This document shows, one piece after another, positions 53,513-62,333 of a DNA stretch of 64,000 bases (the first letter of the stretch is position 1; each line of letters begins with the position of its first letter). Source of the stretch: Oligoflexus tunisiensis (GTDB taxonomy: Bacteria; Bdellovibrionota_B; Oligoflexia; Oligoflexales; Oligoflexaceae). A program made the position numbers and the translations under genes. The notes below the pieces were generated by a model. The model was given only the letters and a program-made list of their open reading frames with translations. It was not told where the DNA came from and searched no databases. Where the stretch lies: positions 1,969,345 through 2,033,344 of the forward strand of contig NZ_BDFO01000001.1 in NCBI RefSeq assembly GCF_001748245.1, read 5' to 3'.

Positions 53513-55165
53513 ATGAAAGTGCAAGACTCCCCGCAACCATTGTCCTCTTGGTATCATCGAAAACTATCGCTTCCCTTGCTGGTCTCATTCTTCATTCTCT
53601 TATTGTTTCAGGTGATCGTGATTTTTAATGAGATAAACGAGAAGGATAAGGCGCTTCGAAAGTCAATTCAAAGTTTATCTAATGTTGTAAATGTTGCTCT
53701 TATCCAGAAGAACAGATCTCTCCTTGAGATTGCATCTGGATTTACTGCTAATTCATCTGGCATGAAATCCTTGTGTGTAGTTATTGATGGCACCACCCAT
53801 TTTCAATACCCATTCACAAAATCGAGGGAATGTGCAATTGCCTCGACGTTATTAACCAAAATGGAAACTATACAAGTTCCCGGTATGGTCAATGTTCAAT
53901 TGGTGCTCCTGGTTCCGCGCTTTCCAGACATATATAATACCCTCGGCTTTATGCTCTTAACAATTTCTCTGGCCATACCAGTATTGTTCTTGGTCGGAAA
54001 AGCTAGGAATAGCATAGAAGAAGATATTATCAAACCGTTGAAGCTAAATATCGCAGCTTTAGACTTTACTATGAGAGATGCGATAACGCAGGGTAAGTAT
54101 GTTTCGATGATAAGCGAGATAAATACTCTTTTCTTGCTTTACTTAGAGAAGATAGCTGAGATCAAAGAGCTGACGCAAAAGGAACGGGAGGCTGAAAGGC
54201 AGGCTGTAGTTGGGCGTGTTATTACACAAATATCACACGACATGAGGGCCCCGCTTAACGCGATAGAGCGGCTGCTGTACCTGCCCGATGATTCAATAAT
54301 CGCAAGTCAAAAGTCGTCAATTGGAAAATCACTGCATAGACTTAGCTCAATGATCGAGTCTCTGCGGCATGCAGACCTGGAGCTATTCATTTCGCGACGC
54401 TTTTGCAAAATGGACTTTAACTCTGGGCTGTCTGTTATCTCTGAGACGGCTGCTCTAAAAGATGTGAAATTATCGATTAGAAATAGTTGTAGCAATACTA
54501 CCTATTATTTGGACGATCTGAAATTCGAGCGTGCTTGGATAAACCTTGTTGCCAATGCAATTGATTTCGCAGCGTCAATGGTCGAGATTCATGTTGATGA
54601 GTTTGAGGATGAGCTAGTCCTTAAAGTGATCGACGATGGTTCAGGCGTCTCTGAGAACCTTTTGCCACGACTTTTTCAGCGTGGAGCAACCCATGGTAAG
54701 TCAGATGGCACTGGCCTAGGCCTTGCATACGTAAGGCAAATCATGCGGGGGCATGGCGGTGATGTCACTTATCGAAGGGAAAACAATCTCACCATATTCG
54801 AGTGCCGATTGCCCAACGCAGTGGAACCCGAGAAGGAACAAGTTGTGGAAAATGCTGCTACTATGGAGATTCAGCTCGTTCAAAAAATGGTGCGACCAGT
54901 AGCAATTTGCCTTGAGCCCTGGGCCCTCACGCAATCGATTCTGGCAAAATTGGCTTCCCATAATTCGGACGAGTTCTTCTTTACCGAAGAACGCCAAGGC
55001 GCCTGTATTGTCGTTTCCAATAGCGATGAGGTCATGTTTGAGGTCCTCGAACGCGATGATCAAGAGTACATATCTACTGCCCACTTGAAAGGCGATGAAA
55101 GGGCCATCATGAAGGTGCTGAAAAGAAAATTCAATCTCGAAACCGAAGGTGGCATCAGTGTTTGA
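53513..55165 (+). CDS. Membrane sensor histidine kinase
   Basis: 550 residues. Two membrane helices (LPLLVSFFILLLFQVIVIF at 19-40 and LGFMLLTISLAIPVLFLVG near 145) enclose a periplasmic loop of about 100 residues. Then an HisKA domain with TQISHDMRAPLNAIERLL (His near 242), N-box NLVANAIDFA, G1 VIDDGSGV and G2 GTGLGLAYVRQIMRGHGG. The last 100 residues (after the ATPase) look like a degenerate receiver or regulatory tail. It overlaps the start of the response regulator. Together with the peptide-binding protein it is the likely receptor pair. Confidence 0.85.
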   Translation: MKVQDSPQPLSSWYHRKLSLPLLVSFFILLLFQVIVIFNEINEKDKALRKSIQSLSNVVNVALIQKNRSLLEIASGFTANSSGMKSLCVVIDGTTHFQYPFTKSRECAIASTLLTKMETIQVPGMVNVQLVLLVPRFPDIYNTLGFMLLTISLAIPVLFLVGKARNSIEEDIIKPLKLNIAALDFTMRDAITQGKYVSMISEINTLFLLYLEKIAEIKELTQKEREAERQAVVGRVITQISHDMRAPLNAIERLLYLPDDSIIASQKSSIGKSLHRLSSMIESLRHADLELFISRRFCKMDFNSGLSVISETAALKDVKLSIRNSCSNTTYYLDDLKFERAWINLVANAIDFAASMVEIHVDEFEDELVLKVIDDGSGVSENLLPRLFQRGATHGKSDGTGLGLAYVRQIMRGHGGDVTYRRENNLTIFECRLPNAVEPEKEQVVENAATMEIQLVQKMVRPVAICLEPWALTQSILAKLASHNSDEFFFTEERQGACIVVSNSDEVMFEVLERDDQEYISTAHLKGDERAIMKVLKRKFNLETEGGISV

Positions 55166-56582
55166 GAAGAGAAAAATCCTTTTTGTCGAGGACGACGGCT
55201 TTGAAATCCAAAATATATCGGCTCTTCTCAAGTCTCTGGGAGTGAACTTCTCCCATACCGCAACCGTGAGCGAGGCTGTGCGTGAGCTCGTGCTTCAGCC
55301 ATACGACTATCTTCTGACGGATCTTCATATCGAAACCAAGGCCGGCTTTGAAAAGCCCGATGGCCTGACTGTGATCCGTGCCGCGATTGAGCAGCAGCCG
55401 AACATTATAATTGTAGCGACCTCGAGCGATCCTAGGACTGAAATTGTCAGTGCAGCCCTGACCGCCGGTGCCCACCACTTTGTCAGAAAGCCCCTGTCCA
55501 AGGCCGACGAAATTGAGATTGCCTTCGGGCTCGCCGACCAGCGTCGTCGCCTCGCCAGGGGTAGTCGCCTCAAAAACCCGTCCGGCCTTTGGGATGCCTA
55601 CTCAAAAAAATATCCTTACGGTATTATTCTGGGAGAACGCGAGCATAAGGTCGCCCGCCTTGCGGCGAAGAAAAAGGCGTCATGCATCATTACTGGCGAA
55701 ACAGGCACTGGCAAGGAAGAGGCGGCAAAGCTCATCCACAGAATGCGTTGCGAGGATGAAGGACCCATTCCTTTCGTGGCCGTGAATTGCGCGACCATTA
55801 CCGGAAACCTTGCTGAGTCGCTTCTGTTTGGTCACAAAAAGGGCGCATTCACCGGAGCTGACGAAGCCGCGACCGGATACATCACTGAAGCCGATGGCGG
55901 AATCCTATTTCTTGATGAAATCCAGACACTGTCCATCCCTGTGCAGCAAAAGCTGCTTCGTGTTCTCAATGACGGCACCTATCATCGACTGGGAGAGACC
56001 AGGACCCATCGCAGCGAGTTTCAGCTGCTTGTAGCATCCACCAAGGACCTCGGTCGGGAGGTCGAGGAAGGGCGATTCCTGGTTGATATCCATATGCGGA
56101 TGATGGGGCTCGACTTTCACATGCCTCCTCTCAGGGAACGTATGGCCGATATTCCGGCATTTGTGGCTCTCTTCCTCTCGCGAAAGAACCTCACACTTAA
56201 TGTTGATACTCTTGATGCTTTGACCGCGAAACTCCAGACCTATCAATGGCAGGGCAATATCCGCCAGCTCTTCAAATGCATGGACGCTTGGCTGCTTTAC
56301 TGTGAACTTGATGGAGTACAGCCGGCAGCAGACAATTTTCCAGTTTTCAAGGATCTTGAGCCTCAAAATAGGGTTAAACCATCTGCAGTCACGTCAGGGG
56401 ATTCGGATTTTAATCAGGCAGTCCATGAGGATCGGGACTTCGACCAACTTATGTCGGATTTTGAACGTGTATTTCTGAGCAATGCCATAAATCGGCATGG
56501 CACAATCAGTGCACTTTGCAAAGCCATAAATCTACCCCGGTCGACTTTGGATGCGAAACGCAGGAAATACAACTTGGTGTGA
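55158..56582 (+). CDS. NtrC-family sigma-54-dependent response regulator
   Basis: 474 residues from the GTG at 55158, preceded by AAGGTGG; a GTG at 55149 is also possible. Receiver domain (ILFVEDDGFEIQ, phospho-Asp in LLTDLHIE near residue 55, KPLS lysine). AAA+ domain with Walker A GETGTGKE, GAFTGA loop (GHKKGAFTGADEAATG, needed to touch sigma-54), Walker B GGILFLDEI and sensor PPLRERMADI. C-terminal FIS-type HTH ending in NLPRSTLDAKRRKYNLV. It overlaps the kinase by 8 bp (17 bp from the other start). Its targets are probably the sigma-54 promoters at 50412 and 57334. Confidence 0.9.
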   Translation: MFEKRKILFVEDDGFEIQNISALLKSLGVNFSHTATVSEAVRELVLQPYDYLLTDLHIETKAGFEKPDGLTVIRAAIEQQPNIIIVATSSDPRTEIVSAALTAGAHHFVRKPLSKADEIEIAFGLADQRRRLARGSRLKNPSGLWDAYSKKYPYGIILGEREHKVARLAAKKKASCIITGETGTGKEEAAKLIHRMRCEDEGPIPFVAVNCATITGNLAESLLFGHKKGAFTGADEAATGYITEADGGILFLDEIQTLSIPVQQKLLRVLNDGTYHRLGETRTHRSEFQLLVASTKDLGREVEEGRFLVDIHMRMMGLDFHMPPLRERMADIPAFVALFLSRKNLTLNVDTLDALTAKLQTYQWQGNIRQLFKCMDAWLLYCELDGVQPAADNFPVFKDLEPQNRVKPSAVTSGDSDFNQAVHEDRDFDQLMSDFERVFLSNAINRHGTISALCKAINLPRSTLDAKRRKYNLV

Positions 56583-56589
56583 AGGCAAA

Positions 56590-57186
56590 ATGAGCGAAAC
56601 GCGAAGAGTGCAGTATGTCTATCACCTGGTTCCAAACCCGATGTTCGGAACCAAGCTTTATCCCATGAATACACTTCGTAGTATTCATTCGGAAGCCTAT
56701 AATTGTGCTGTTCAAAAGTATCAATGGCGTACATCCTTTCTTGAGATGATCATTCCCAGGCTCAACTGTCACTGGAATGATGTCCTGCATTTCACGGTTA
56801 TACATCCTCATGAAATATACAGGGAACTTAGAGATGCTGGCTATGAGCTTGGAAAGCCGGCAATTTTCTTTGAAGTGCCGATTGAACAACTTATGATCTC
56901 GCCTCATGCAGTGTACCATACTCCACCACCACTCCTTGAGGAAAGGCCGTTCTCAAAAGAGAATCAAGCGCCGGAACTTGTTATTAATCCAAATATGGTC
57001 CAGCTCCGAGGGGAAATAGATTTCACTTATCCGCCTTTTCCACCTACTACACAGGCCTATTTCAGGTTTGAGCGGCATCACGGACGCAGTCCTCTATTGT
57101 TTAATGGTTTGCCGCACTTTCTTTTGTGCGCTCCTCTTGAAACAAGTGGACTTCGGAGAATCGACTGGCGCGATGAACCAAAGTAA
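56590..57186 (+). CDS. Unknown protein downstream of the regulator
   Basis: 198 residues from the ATG at 56590, with GAAGG upstream and 7 bp after the regulator stop. No signal peptide. It has a rather polar, aromatic-rich sequence (VYHLVPNPMFGTKLYPMNTLR, HWNDVLHFTVIHPHEIY, FEVPIEQLMISPHA, PPFPPTTQAYFRFERHH). Distantly, the opening Y-H-L pattern and the downstream Ile-His-Pro pattern recall ADP-ribosyltransferase-like proteins, but this is too weak to claim. The HTH and promoter that follow make it the last gene of the sensing module. Confidence 0.55.
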   Translation: MSETRRVQYVYHLVPNPMFGTKLYPMNTLRSIHSEAYNCAVQKYQWRTSFLEMIIPRLNCHWNDVLHFTVIHPHEIYRELRDAGYELGKPAIFFEVPIEQLMISPHAVYHTPPPLLEERPFSKENQAPELVINPNMVQLRGEIDFTYPPFPPTTQAYFRFERHHGRSPLLFNGLPHFLLCAPLETSGLRRIDWRDEPK

Positions 57187-57194
57187 TGTCGATG

Positions 57195-57226
57195 TGGTTA
57201 CATGATTTTTGGACATTCATTAACCA
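57195..57226. promoter_or_regulatory. Candidate activator-binding dyad upstream of the peptide operon
   Basis: TGGTTA (57195-57200) and TAACCA (57221-57226) form an inverted repeat with a 20-base spacer, about 110 bp upstream of the sigma-54 core. This is the range for NtrC-type enhancers, but the symmetry is short. Confidence 0.3.
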
Positions 57227-57333
57227 TAACATCACCGAAATCAAGCAGGCATCTTCTTAACCGAAGAAAGAAAATTCTCCCGAAACCAGCCCTTAATTAT
57301 CTTATCAATCTATAACTATTGAATTTTTCCTTC

Positions 57334-57350
57334 TGGCATGACGGTTGCTT
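57334..57350 (+). promoter_or_regulatory. Sigma-54 promoter of the peptide/HTTM operon
   Basis: TGGCATGACGGTTGCTT differs from the TGGCACG-N4-TTGCW consensus at one position (C to T) and keeps GG-N10-GC. The predicted start site is near 57360, about 160 bp before the GTG at 57520. A GAFTGA regulator lies just upstream in the window. I regard it as the best regulatory match in the region. Confidence 0.75.
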
Positions 57351-57519
57351 ACGCGCCCTGTACAGGCAGTTGAATGCCCACTTGCGAAAGGTAACGTGGC
57401 TTATGCGTTAACTTTGATAGCGTAGGTTTACTGTTTGGATCCCATTGTTTTTAGCATCCGTCACTGCAACAGGATACTGCCTCAGGCAGTTTGTTAGGCA
57501 TCCACATAGGAGATTATTT

Positions 57520-57894
57520 GTGCGACTGAATCATGTCATTGGATTAACAGTTTTGGTCAGCGGCATCAGCTTCAAATTCCCCTTCACTCACAAGGTGTCG
57601 GCGACCTCCGGACAGTCGCTGGGCCTCATGGACAGCGCTTTCGCGGTAGACAAGCCTAAGCCTGAGCAGCCGTGGACATGGAGACAATTCGGCGTTGAAG
57701 TTGGTGCGGGTGCAGCCGGCGGCGCTGTAGGAGGCGCTGTCTGCGCAGCGTGGGGTACGCCTGGCATGGCGGCAGGCGCGGCTGCAGGGGCCGCGGGCGG
57801 CGCCGTAGCGGGCGGAGTGACTTACGCCGCAAAGGTCGCTGTGGGCGGTGCAGATATACGCCTCGCGATCCCGGCGCAAGCGCTCGATTATTAA
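57520..57894 (+). CDS. Gly/Ala-rich (glycine-zipper) secreted peptide, candidate toxin
   Basis: 124 residues from GTG 57520, chosen because AGGAG lies 7 bases upstream. N-terminal hydrophobic segment (HVIGLTVLVSGISFKF) and a possible AxA cleavage (DSAFA) near residue 42. The core, residues 58-108, is a run of GxxxG/GxxxA patterns (VGAGAAGGAVGGAVCAAW, MAAGAAAGAAGGAVAGGV) as in class IIb bacteriocins and other membrane-inserting peptides, with one cysteine at about 75. It is followed by genes for SdpA/SdpB-like proteins, so it is a plausible membrane-active peptide. Without tests this remains inference. Confidence 0.65.
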   Translation: MRLNHVIGLTVLVSGISFKFPFTHKVSATSGQSLGLMDSAFAVDKPKPEQPWTWRQFGVEVGAGAAGGAVGGAVCAAWGTPGMAAGAAAGAAGGAVAGGVTYAAKVAVGGADIRLAIPAQALDY

Positions 57895-58022
57895 TGATCC
57901 TCGCGGACAGGGCGCCGGAGTTGAAATTACGGTGTCCTGTCACCGGGTTGTCTCAGTCTTGTTCTCTGCATATCCATGCAGTTATGCAGCCACACACATA
58001 GGATAAAAGGATAATTTCTCGA

Positions 58023-58790
58023 ATGCCCAGAAACAAAACAATTGGTCTTGCGTTGGCGTCCGCATTGACAGGAGGCGCGATTATCCATTTCATAGAAAGT
58101 TCGCGGATCCAAACACTCACGGACATGTCCAGTGAAGCAGAAGGCAGGATGAAGGCGGTCGAAGCTGGTTGGAAGAAGTGTGAATCGCAACTCATGACAT
58201 CACGAAACCTCAATGAAAATCTCAGCGACAGGATTCAGACGATAACGGATGATCTCCTTAACTCGAAGCAATCCATAGCGGAAAGGAACCTGGAGATAAA
58301 GACAGCGCGTGATGAGATCAACACCCTGATCGGTAAATTCAAAGAGCAGGACGAATTCTTCCAGAAAGTTGAAGCCGACCCCAACAACCCCGACCTTAAG
58401 AAAGAACTAGTGCAGCAGTACTTTGTCTCTTCCAACATTGATGACGTCTTCAAGCAAACGATTGACTCGGGTCTGAGGTCGACCATCAACCCCCCTCCTG
58501 GGATGAAGGAAGACGTCGAGAAGATCTTCAGTAAATATTACAGTTGGGACGTTATTAAGCCCATTGTGCAAGATGGATACATGAAAAGCTTGGAGCCAAG
58601 CGAAATCATCGCGATGATCCGCTTCAACCAAACCGAATCAGGTCGGATGCTGACACAGAAGCTACCAGCGATCAACATGCAGATCACCGCAGAGGTCGTC
58701 CAGAACCTCGAGAGGAACAAGTTGATCATGGCTAAAGAACTCAGCGAATTGAAGGCTAAGTATGACAACGATATATCAAAGGATAACTGA
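58023..58790 (+). CDS. Coiled-coil protein with DUF2059-like C-terminus
   Basis: 255 residues. N-terminal hydrophobic anchor (NKTIGLALASALTGGAIIHF) and then a heptad-rich coiled coil (residues 45-105). The C-terminal ~120 residues resemble DUF2059 (VFKQTIDSGL, FSKYYSWDVIKPIVQDGYMKSLEPSEIIAMIRF, SGRMLTQKLPA), a helical domain of exported proteins with unknown function. The next gene starts inside its last 29 bp. It may scaffold or chaperone the peptide. Confidence 0.65.
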   Translation: MPRNKTIGLALASALTGGAIIHFIESSRIQTLTDMSSEAEGRMKAVEAGWKKCESQLMTSRNLNENLSDRIQTITDDLLNSKQSIAERNLEIKTARDEINTLIGKFKEQDEFFQKVEADPNNPDLKKELVQQYFVSSNIDDVFKQTIDSGLRSTINPPPGMKEDVEKIFSKYYSWDVIKPIVQDGYMKSLEPSEIIAMIRFNQTESGRMLTQKLPAINMQITAEVVQNLERNKLIMAKELSELKAKYDNDISKDN

Positions 58791-59490
58791 AGGCATAGCC
58801 ATAGCGGGAAAAGCCTCGAGCGCTGGGGCGATTCTGGCCTTGTGGATCCTCATATTCATGTGGAACACGCCCGCCAATCCACTGAAGATCGAGATGCAGG
58901 GAATCCTGAACCGAACGATCGGGGCATATCTCAATCAGAATTGGAGTCTGTTCGCGCCAAACCCGATCAACAACAACATCGTCCTCTTGATCAAACCACT
59001 AACAAAAGCCGAGATGGATCGTTTCCTATTCAGCGACCAGCAGTTCAAGGATGGATGGTTCGACGTCTCCAGTTCGCTTTGGAAGGCCATGCAGGCAAAC
59101 AGGCTTTCAGCCTATGACCGGCTCTCGCGAGTCATTTCCGGCACAGCTCGATCCTTAGTCTCGATGCCATCGGGGATGCAATATTTCGACAAGCTCGCGA
59201 AGAACGGTGATGAGGACGTCAAGCAATACATCGAGAGCGTCAACGAGGTCCACAGGATGGCCCGCCAGCAGATGATTGCTCGAATAGGATCTTCCATCCT
59301 GATGGATATGTTTCCGCTCAACCCTGAATACTCGCACTTCGCCGTAATGATCAGGATGCACAAGAAAGTCCCTTGGTCCAAGCGATACGAGCACGAAGCC
59401 ATGGAACCCGAGACAGTGTTCGGCGGCCTATACGTCTTCAATAGAAGCGTGGCCTCGCCGAAAATATTCAACGAGTTTTCTAATGATTGA
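58762..59490 (+). CDS. DUF5819/SdpA-like membrane-associated protein
   Basis: 242 residues with one N-terminal membrane helix (AGAILALWILIFMWNTP) and a soluble domain. The motif YLNQNWSLFAPNPINNN matches the Q-x-W-x-x-F-A-P-x-P signature of DUF5819 proteins, which are related in layout to SdpA and usually sit next to HTTM proteins. In Bacillus, SdpA with SdpB matures the SDP toxin from SdpC. The link here is by domain and neighbourhood, not by direct similarity to SdpA itself. Start overlaps the previous gene by 29 bp. Confidence 0.72.
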   Translation: MTTIYQRITEGIAIAGKASSAGAILALWILIFMWNTPANPLKIEMQGILNRTIGAYLNQNWSLFAPNPINNNIVLLIKPLTKAEMDRFLFSDQQFKDGWFDVSSSLWKAMQANRLSAYDRLSRVISGTARSLVSMPSGMQYFDKLAKNGDEDVKQYIESVNEVHRMARQQMIARIGSSILMDMFPLNPEYSHFAVMIRMHKKVPWSKRYEHEAMEPETVFGGLYVFNRSVASPKIFNEFSND

Positions 59491-60379
59491 TACCTTCTTA
59501 CATTCTTTTTCGACGAGTCCGATGCAGGTCAAATCCGTCAAGGTTCTGAGAATAGTCATCGGCCTCGTCTTCGTGATACGCATAGCGACCGAGCTACCCT
59601 TTGCATCCTATTTCTGGGGTCCGAACGGCATTGGACAAGGATCTGCGGTCGTATATTTTGGCTCTGCGCTCGGCCCCATCCTGGACAAGGTCTTTCAAGC
59701 TGATGCTTCAGTCGTGGTACTGTTGATCGCTAACCTCGCGCTAGCCATATTGCTTATTGCAGGCAAATCGCATCGATTGTGCTGCGCTCTGCTTTTTATC
59801 TCCTCGACCATGTTCCAAACACGGCTAGCAGAGATTCAAGACGGTGGCGATAACCTCACTTCCCTGCTGCTCATCTATCTCATTTTCACGACCAATTCGG
59901 GCTCGAGCCGCTATCTTTGGCTGCGTGGTGTTAAGATATGGGTGCATAATCTTGCGGTGATGACCATTGGCTTTCAAATCGCCATTCTCTATATGACATC
60001 GGGATTTCTCAAGGCACAAGGGTTGGACTGGTATTCGGGGATTGCCCTCTACAATGTTAGCCAGGTTGATTGGGTCTCGCTTCCGAGCATCAGGCCTATC
60101 TTCAACAGCCCCTTGGTGTCAACTCTTGCATGTTACGTGACAATATTTTTCCAGTGTACATTTCCCGTCGCAATCTTCAGCCGACTCAAGTTAGTCTGGT
60201 TGGCGATCGGGATCATCTTTCATATCGGCATTGCGATTTACATGGGCCTGGTTCCCTTTGCATTGATTATGGTCGGAGCTGAGCTGTTTTTCATCATCGA
60301 TAGCGAGTGGAATTTTCTGGCACGGCGATTTAAATTGATGGCTCGATCATTGCCCTTTCGACTGAAGGAAGCCACATGA
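59483..60379 (+). CDS. HTTM-domain membrane protein (SdpB-like)
   Basis: 298 residues with about eight membrane helices. HTTM (horizontally transferred transmembrane, vitamin-K-dependent-carboxylase-like) features: RIVIGLVFVIRIATELPFAS, the lumenal loop SSTMFQTRLAEIQDGGDNLTSLLLIYL, then YLWLRGVKIW and YMTSGFLKAQGLDWYSG. SdpB belongs to this superfamily and is needed to produce the SDP peptide toxin. It overlaps the DUF5819 gene by 8 bp and the hydrolase gene by 4 bp. Confidence 0.85.
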   Translation: MIDTFLHSFSTSPMQVKSVKVLRIVIGLVFVIRIATELPFASYFWGPNGIGQGSAVVYFGSALGPILDKVFQADASVVVLLIANLALAILLIAGKSHRLCCALLFISSTMFQTRLAEIQDGGDNLTSLLLIYLIFTTNSGSSRYLWLRGVKIWVHNLAVMTIGFQIAILYMTSGFLKAQGLDWYSGIALYNVSQVDWVSLPSIRPIFNSPLVSTLACYVTIFFQCTFPVAIFSRLKLVWLAIGIIFHIGIAIYMGLVPFALIMVGAELFFIIDSEWNFLARRFKLMARSLPFRLKEAT

Positions 60380-61815
60380 GAATTTTGAACTTTATCCTAG
60401 GATGCCTCGGCTGTCTCTCTTTTACCTGTTTTGCAGATACCTCAAGAATCAAGGTGGTTCAAGACTATTTGCAAGATCTGGAAAAGCGAGGCGTCTTCTC
60501 AGGATATGTCTCAATAGAGACGTCCGAGAACTCGTGGGAGCATGGCTACGGATACAGGCACGGGCCTTCCGGTGAGGCTCCCGACGCTGATTCTCTGTTC
60601 AAGATCGGTTCAATGACCAAGCTCTTCACTGGGTTTGCCATTCTCAATCTCGCTGATCAGCATAAGTTGTCGTTGGATGATCCCATTGCGAAGTTCTTTC
60701 CAAATATCAAAGAGAGTTCCTTGGAATACCAGGGGGAAGTCCTACGGATCCGCCATCTATTGACGCATACCTCAGGCCTTCCTGATGTGACTACGTTTTC
60801 CTACCATTGGGGTTCGCCGGTCGGAGTCGGTTATTTCCTTGGCTTGCTGGATATTTTTGGGCTTCGTTCCAAACCAGGCGAGGTTTACGACTATTGCAAT
60901 TTCAATTATTTCCTTCTGGGCGAGATCATATCGAGGCTCTCCGGCCTCTCATATATCGATTATATGGAATCCACCTATTTCAAACCCCTCGGATTGAACT
61001 CAATATCGATGGGCTTCCCGGACGAGGCAGACAAAGCGTATGGACATCATTTCATCTTTGACAAGAGCATACCGGCTGAAGACGTGTATTCGATCGTTTC
61101 TTTCAAGACTTATGACTGGCCGTCCGCGTCCGATGGAGGGCTGGTGTCGAGCGTGACCGATCTGAAGAAGTGGTTCAAACTCTTTGGCGAAGGTGGCTTG
61201 GTGAAGGTCGATGCCTTCGATCGTAACTTGGTGTCCTTTCGCTATTTCGCCGGTATCAAGAACATTGGATCGGGCGATGACATAGTCTATTGGCACAATG
61301 GGATGCTTTCACCGATCGGATATAACTCGGACTTCGTGATGGACAAGAAGGGTAGCTTGATCATCGTACTTGGCAACATGGATGCGGGTATGGAGCCTCA
61401 GAACATCGCGCGCCACATATACGAGTACCTGGAATCCGGCGATTCCTCCACGCTGCCTGCGTTCGCAGAGGATATCAAAATTCAGCCAATGATGTTCTAC
61501 ACTTATTCGAAGATACAGCTCGACATCCTTTGCTGCCTGCTCTCATGTATCGTCCTTTTTCGACGTCGGGCGGACAGCCATTTCACCGTGCTAACCTTTG
61601 CTTTTTTTGCTACGATTTTTCTTTTTAATAGTTTTTCGCTACCATCGACGAAGAGTGTGGCAGTGATCTCGGCGGCAGTCCTCTATTGGATATTCATTGC
61701 GCTGTGGCGAAGAAAACATCCGCAGGCGATAAAGGCCGAGAAGCTGGCGTTTGGGCGACTCGTCGCCCCCGTTATCTCGCTACTTCTGGCCCTTGTGATT
61801 TTCAACCTCACATAG
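60376..61815 (+). CDS. Serine beta-lactamase-family hydrolase with C-terminal membrane helices
   Basis: 479 residues with signal peptide (FILGCLGCLSFTCFAD). Class C beta-lactamase/penicillin-binding fold: SxxK in IGSMTKLFTG (Ser78, Lys81), the Y-x-N element in YDYCNFNYF (near 173) and the HxG equivalent of KTG in WHNGM (near 306). After the hydrolase domain come four membrane helices in the last 110 residues. Such enzymes can be peptidases or amidases; in this operon it could process or neutralise the peptide. ATGA overlap with the HTTM gene. Confidence 0.85.
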   Translation: MRILNFILGCLGCLSFTCFADTSRIKVVQDYLQDLEKRGVFSGYVSIETSENSWEHGYGYRHGPSGEAPDADSLFKIGSMTKLFTGFAILNLADQHKLSLDDPIAKFFPNIKESSLEYQGEVLRIRHLLTHTSGLPDVTTFSYHWGSPVGVGYFLGLLDIFGLRSKPGEVYDYCNFNYFLLGEIISRLSGLSYIDYMESTYFKPLGLNSISMGFPDEADKAYGHHFIFDKSIPAEDVYSIVSFKTYDWPSASDGGLVSSVTDLKKWFKLFGEGGLVKVDAFDRNLVSFRYFAGIKNIGSGDDIVYWHNGMLSPIGYNSDFVMDKKGSLIIVLGNMDAGMEPQNIARHIYEYLESGDSSTLPAFAEDIKIQPMMFYTYSKIQLDILCCLLSCIVLFRRRADSHFTVLTFAFFATIFLFNSFSLPSTKSVAVISAAVLYWIFIALWRRKHPQAIKAEKLAFGRLVAPVISLLLALVIFNLT

Positions 61816-61825
61816 GATAAACCAA

Positions 61826-62251
61826 TTGGATCGTAGCACACTCCCCATTCTGGAACATTTGCCTGAAGACTGCGGCCTCGTCTTCTTCGATGGCGTCTGC
61901 TCATTTTGCGATGGCTTCATACGCTGGCTTCTTAGGGCTGACAAGCGTCACAGGCTTAGATTCTCGACCCTGCAAGGCGAGACCGCGCAGGCCTTGATCC
62001 CGCATCTGGCGTCTGAAAAGAAAAGTATCGTCTTGATTTGGAAGGGGCAGGCATACGTGCGCTCGGCGGCGTTGATGCAGATGCTTCAGATCCTCGATAT
62101 GAAGGTTTTGAAAGCTTTCTTCAGGCTGCTCCCCGCCGGCATGCGCGACGGCGCCTATGATTGGTTCGCCCGCAACCGCTATCGTCTATTTGGAAGAAAG
62201 AGCCACTGCACCCTGCCATCCCTGAGCGAAAGAGCCCTGTTCCTAAGCTAG
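61826..62251 (+). CDS. DCC-family thiol-disulfide oxidoreductase-like protein
   Basis: 141 residues, TTG start (61826) with AGGATAA upstream, 10 bp after the previous stop. Classical DUF393 pattern: VFFDGVCSFCDGFIRWLLRAD (CxxC within the DGxCxxC motif) and FSTLQGETAQ, then RSAALMQML. DCC proteins commonly accompany HTTM proteins, supporting a functional link; a thiol-exchange role on the Cys of the peptide is possible. Last gene of the operon. Confidence 0.88.
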   Translation: MDRSTLPILEHLPEDCGLVFFDGVCSFCDGFIRWLLRADKRHRLRFSTLQGETAQALIPHLASEKKSIVLIWKGQAYVRSAALMQMLQILDMKVLKAFFRLLPAGMRDGAYDWFARNRYRLFGRKSHCTLPSLSERALFLS

Positions 62252-62333
62252 AAGGGATGCGAGCGGTCTTTGCCTTGCCGTTCCATGTATGCGGTTTCCT
62301 GCCTCGCCTAGCTCATCAATATGAGTGAACTGT

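Noticed and set aside
56590..57186. Resemblance of the 198-residue protein to DarT-like ADP-ribosyltransferases
   Set aside because: Only a loose pattern of His/Tyr positions; no catalytic signature can be defended.
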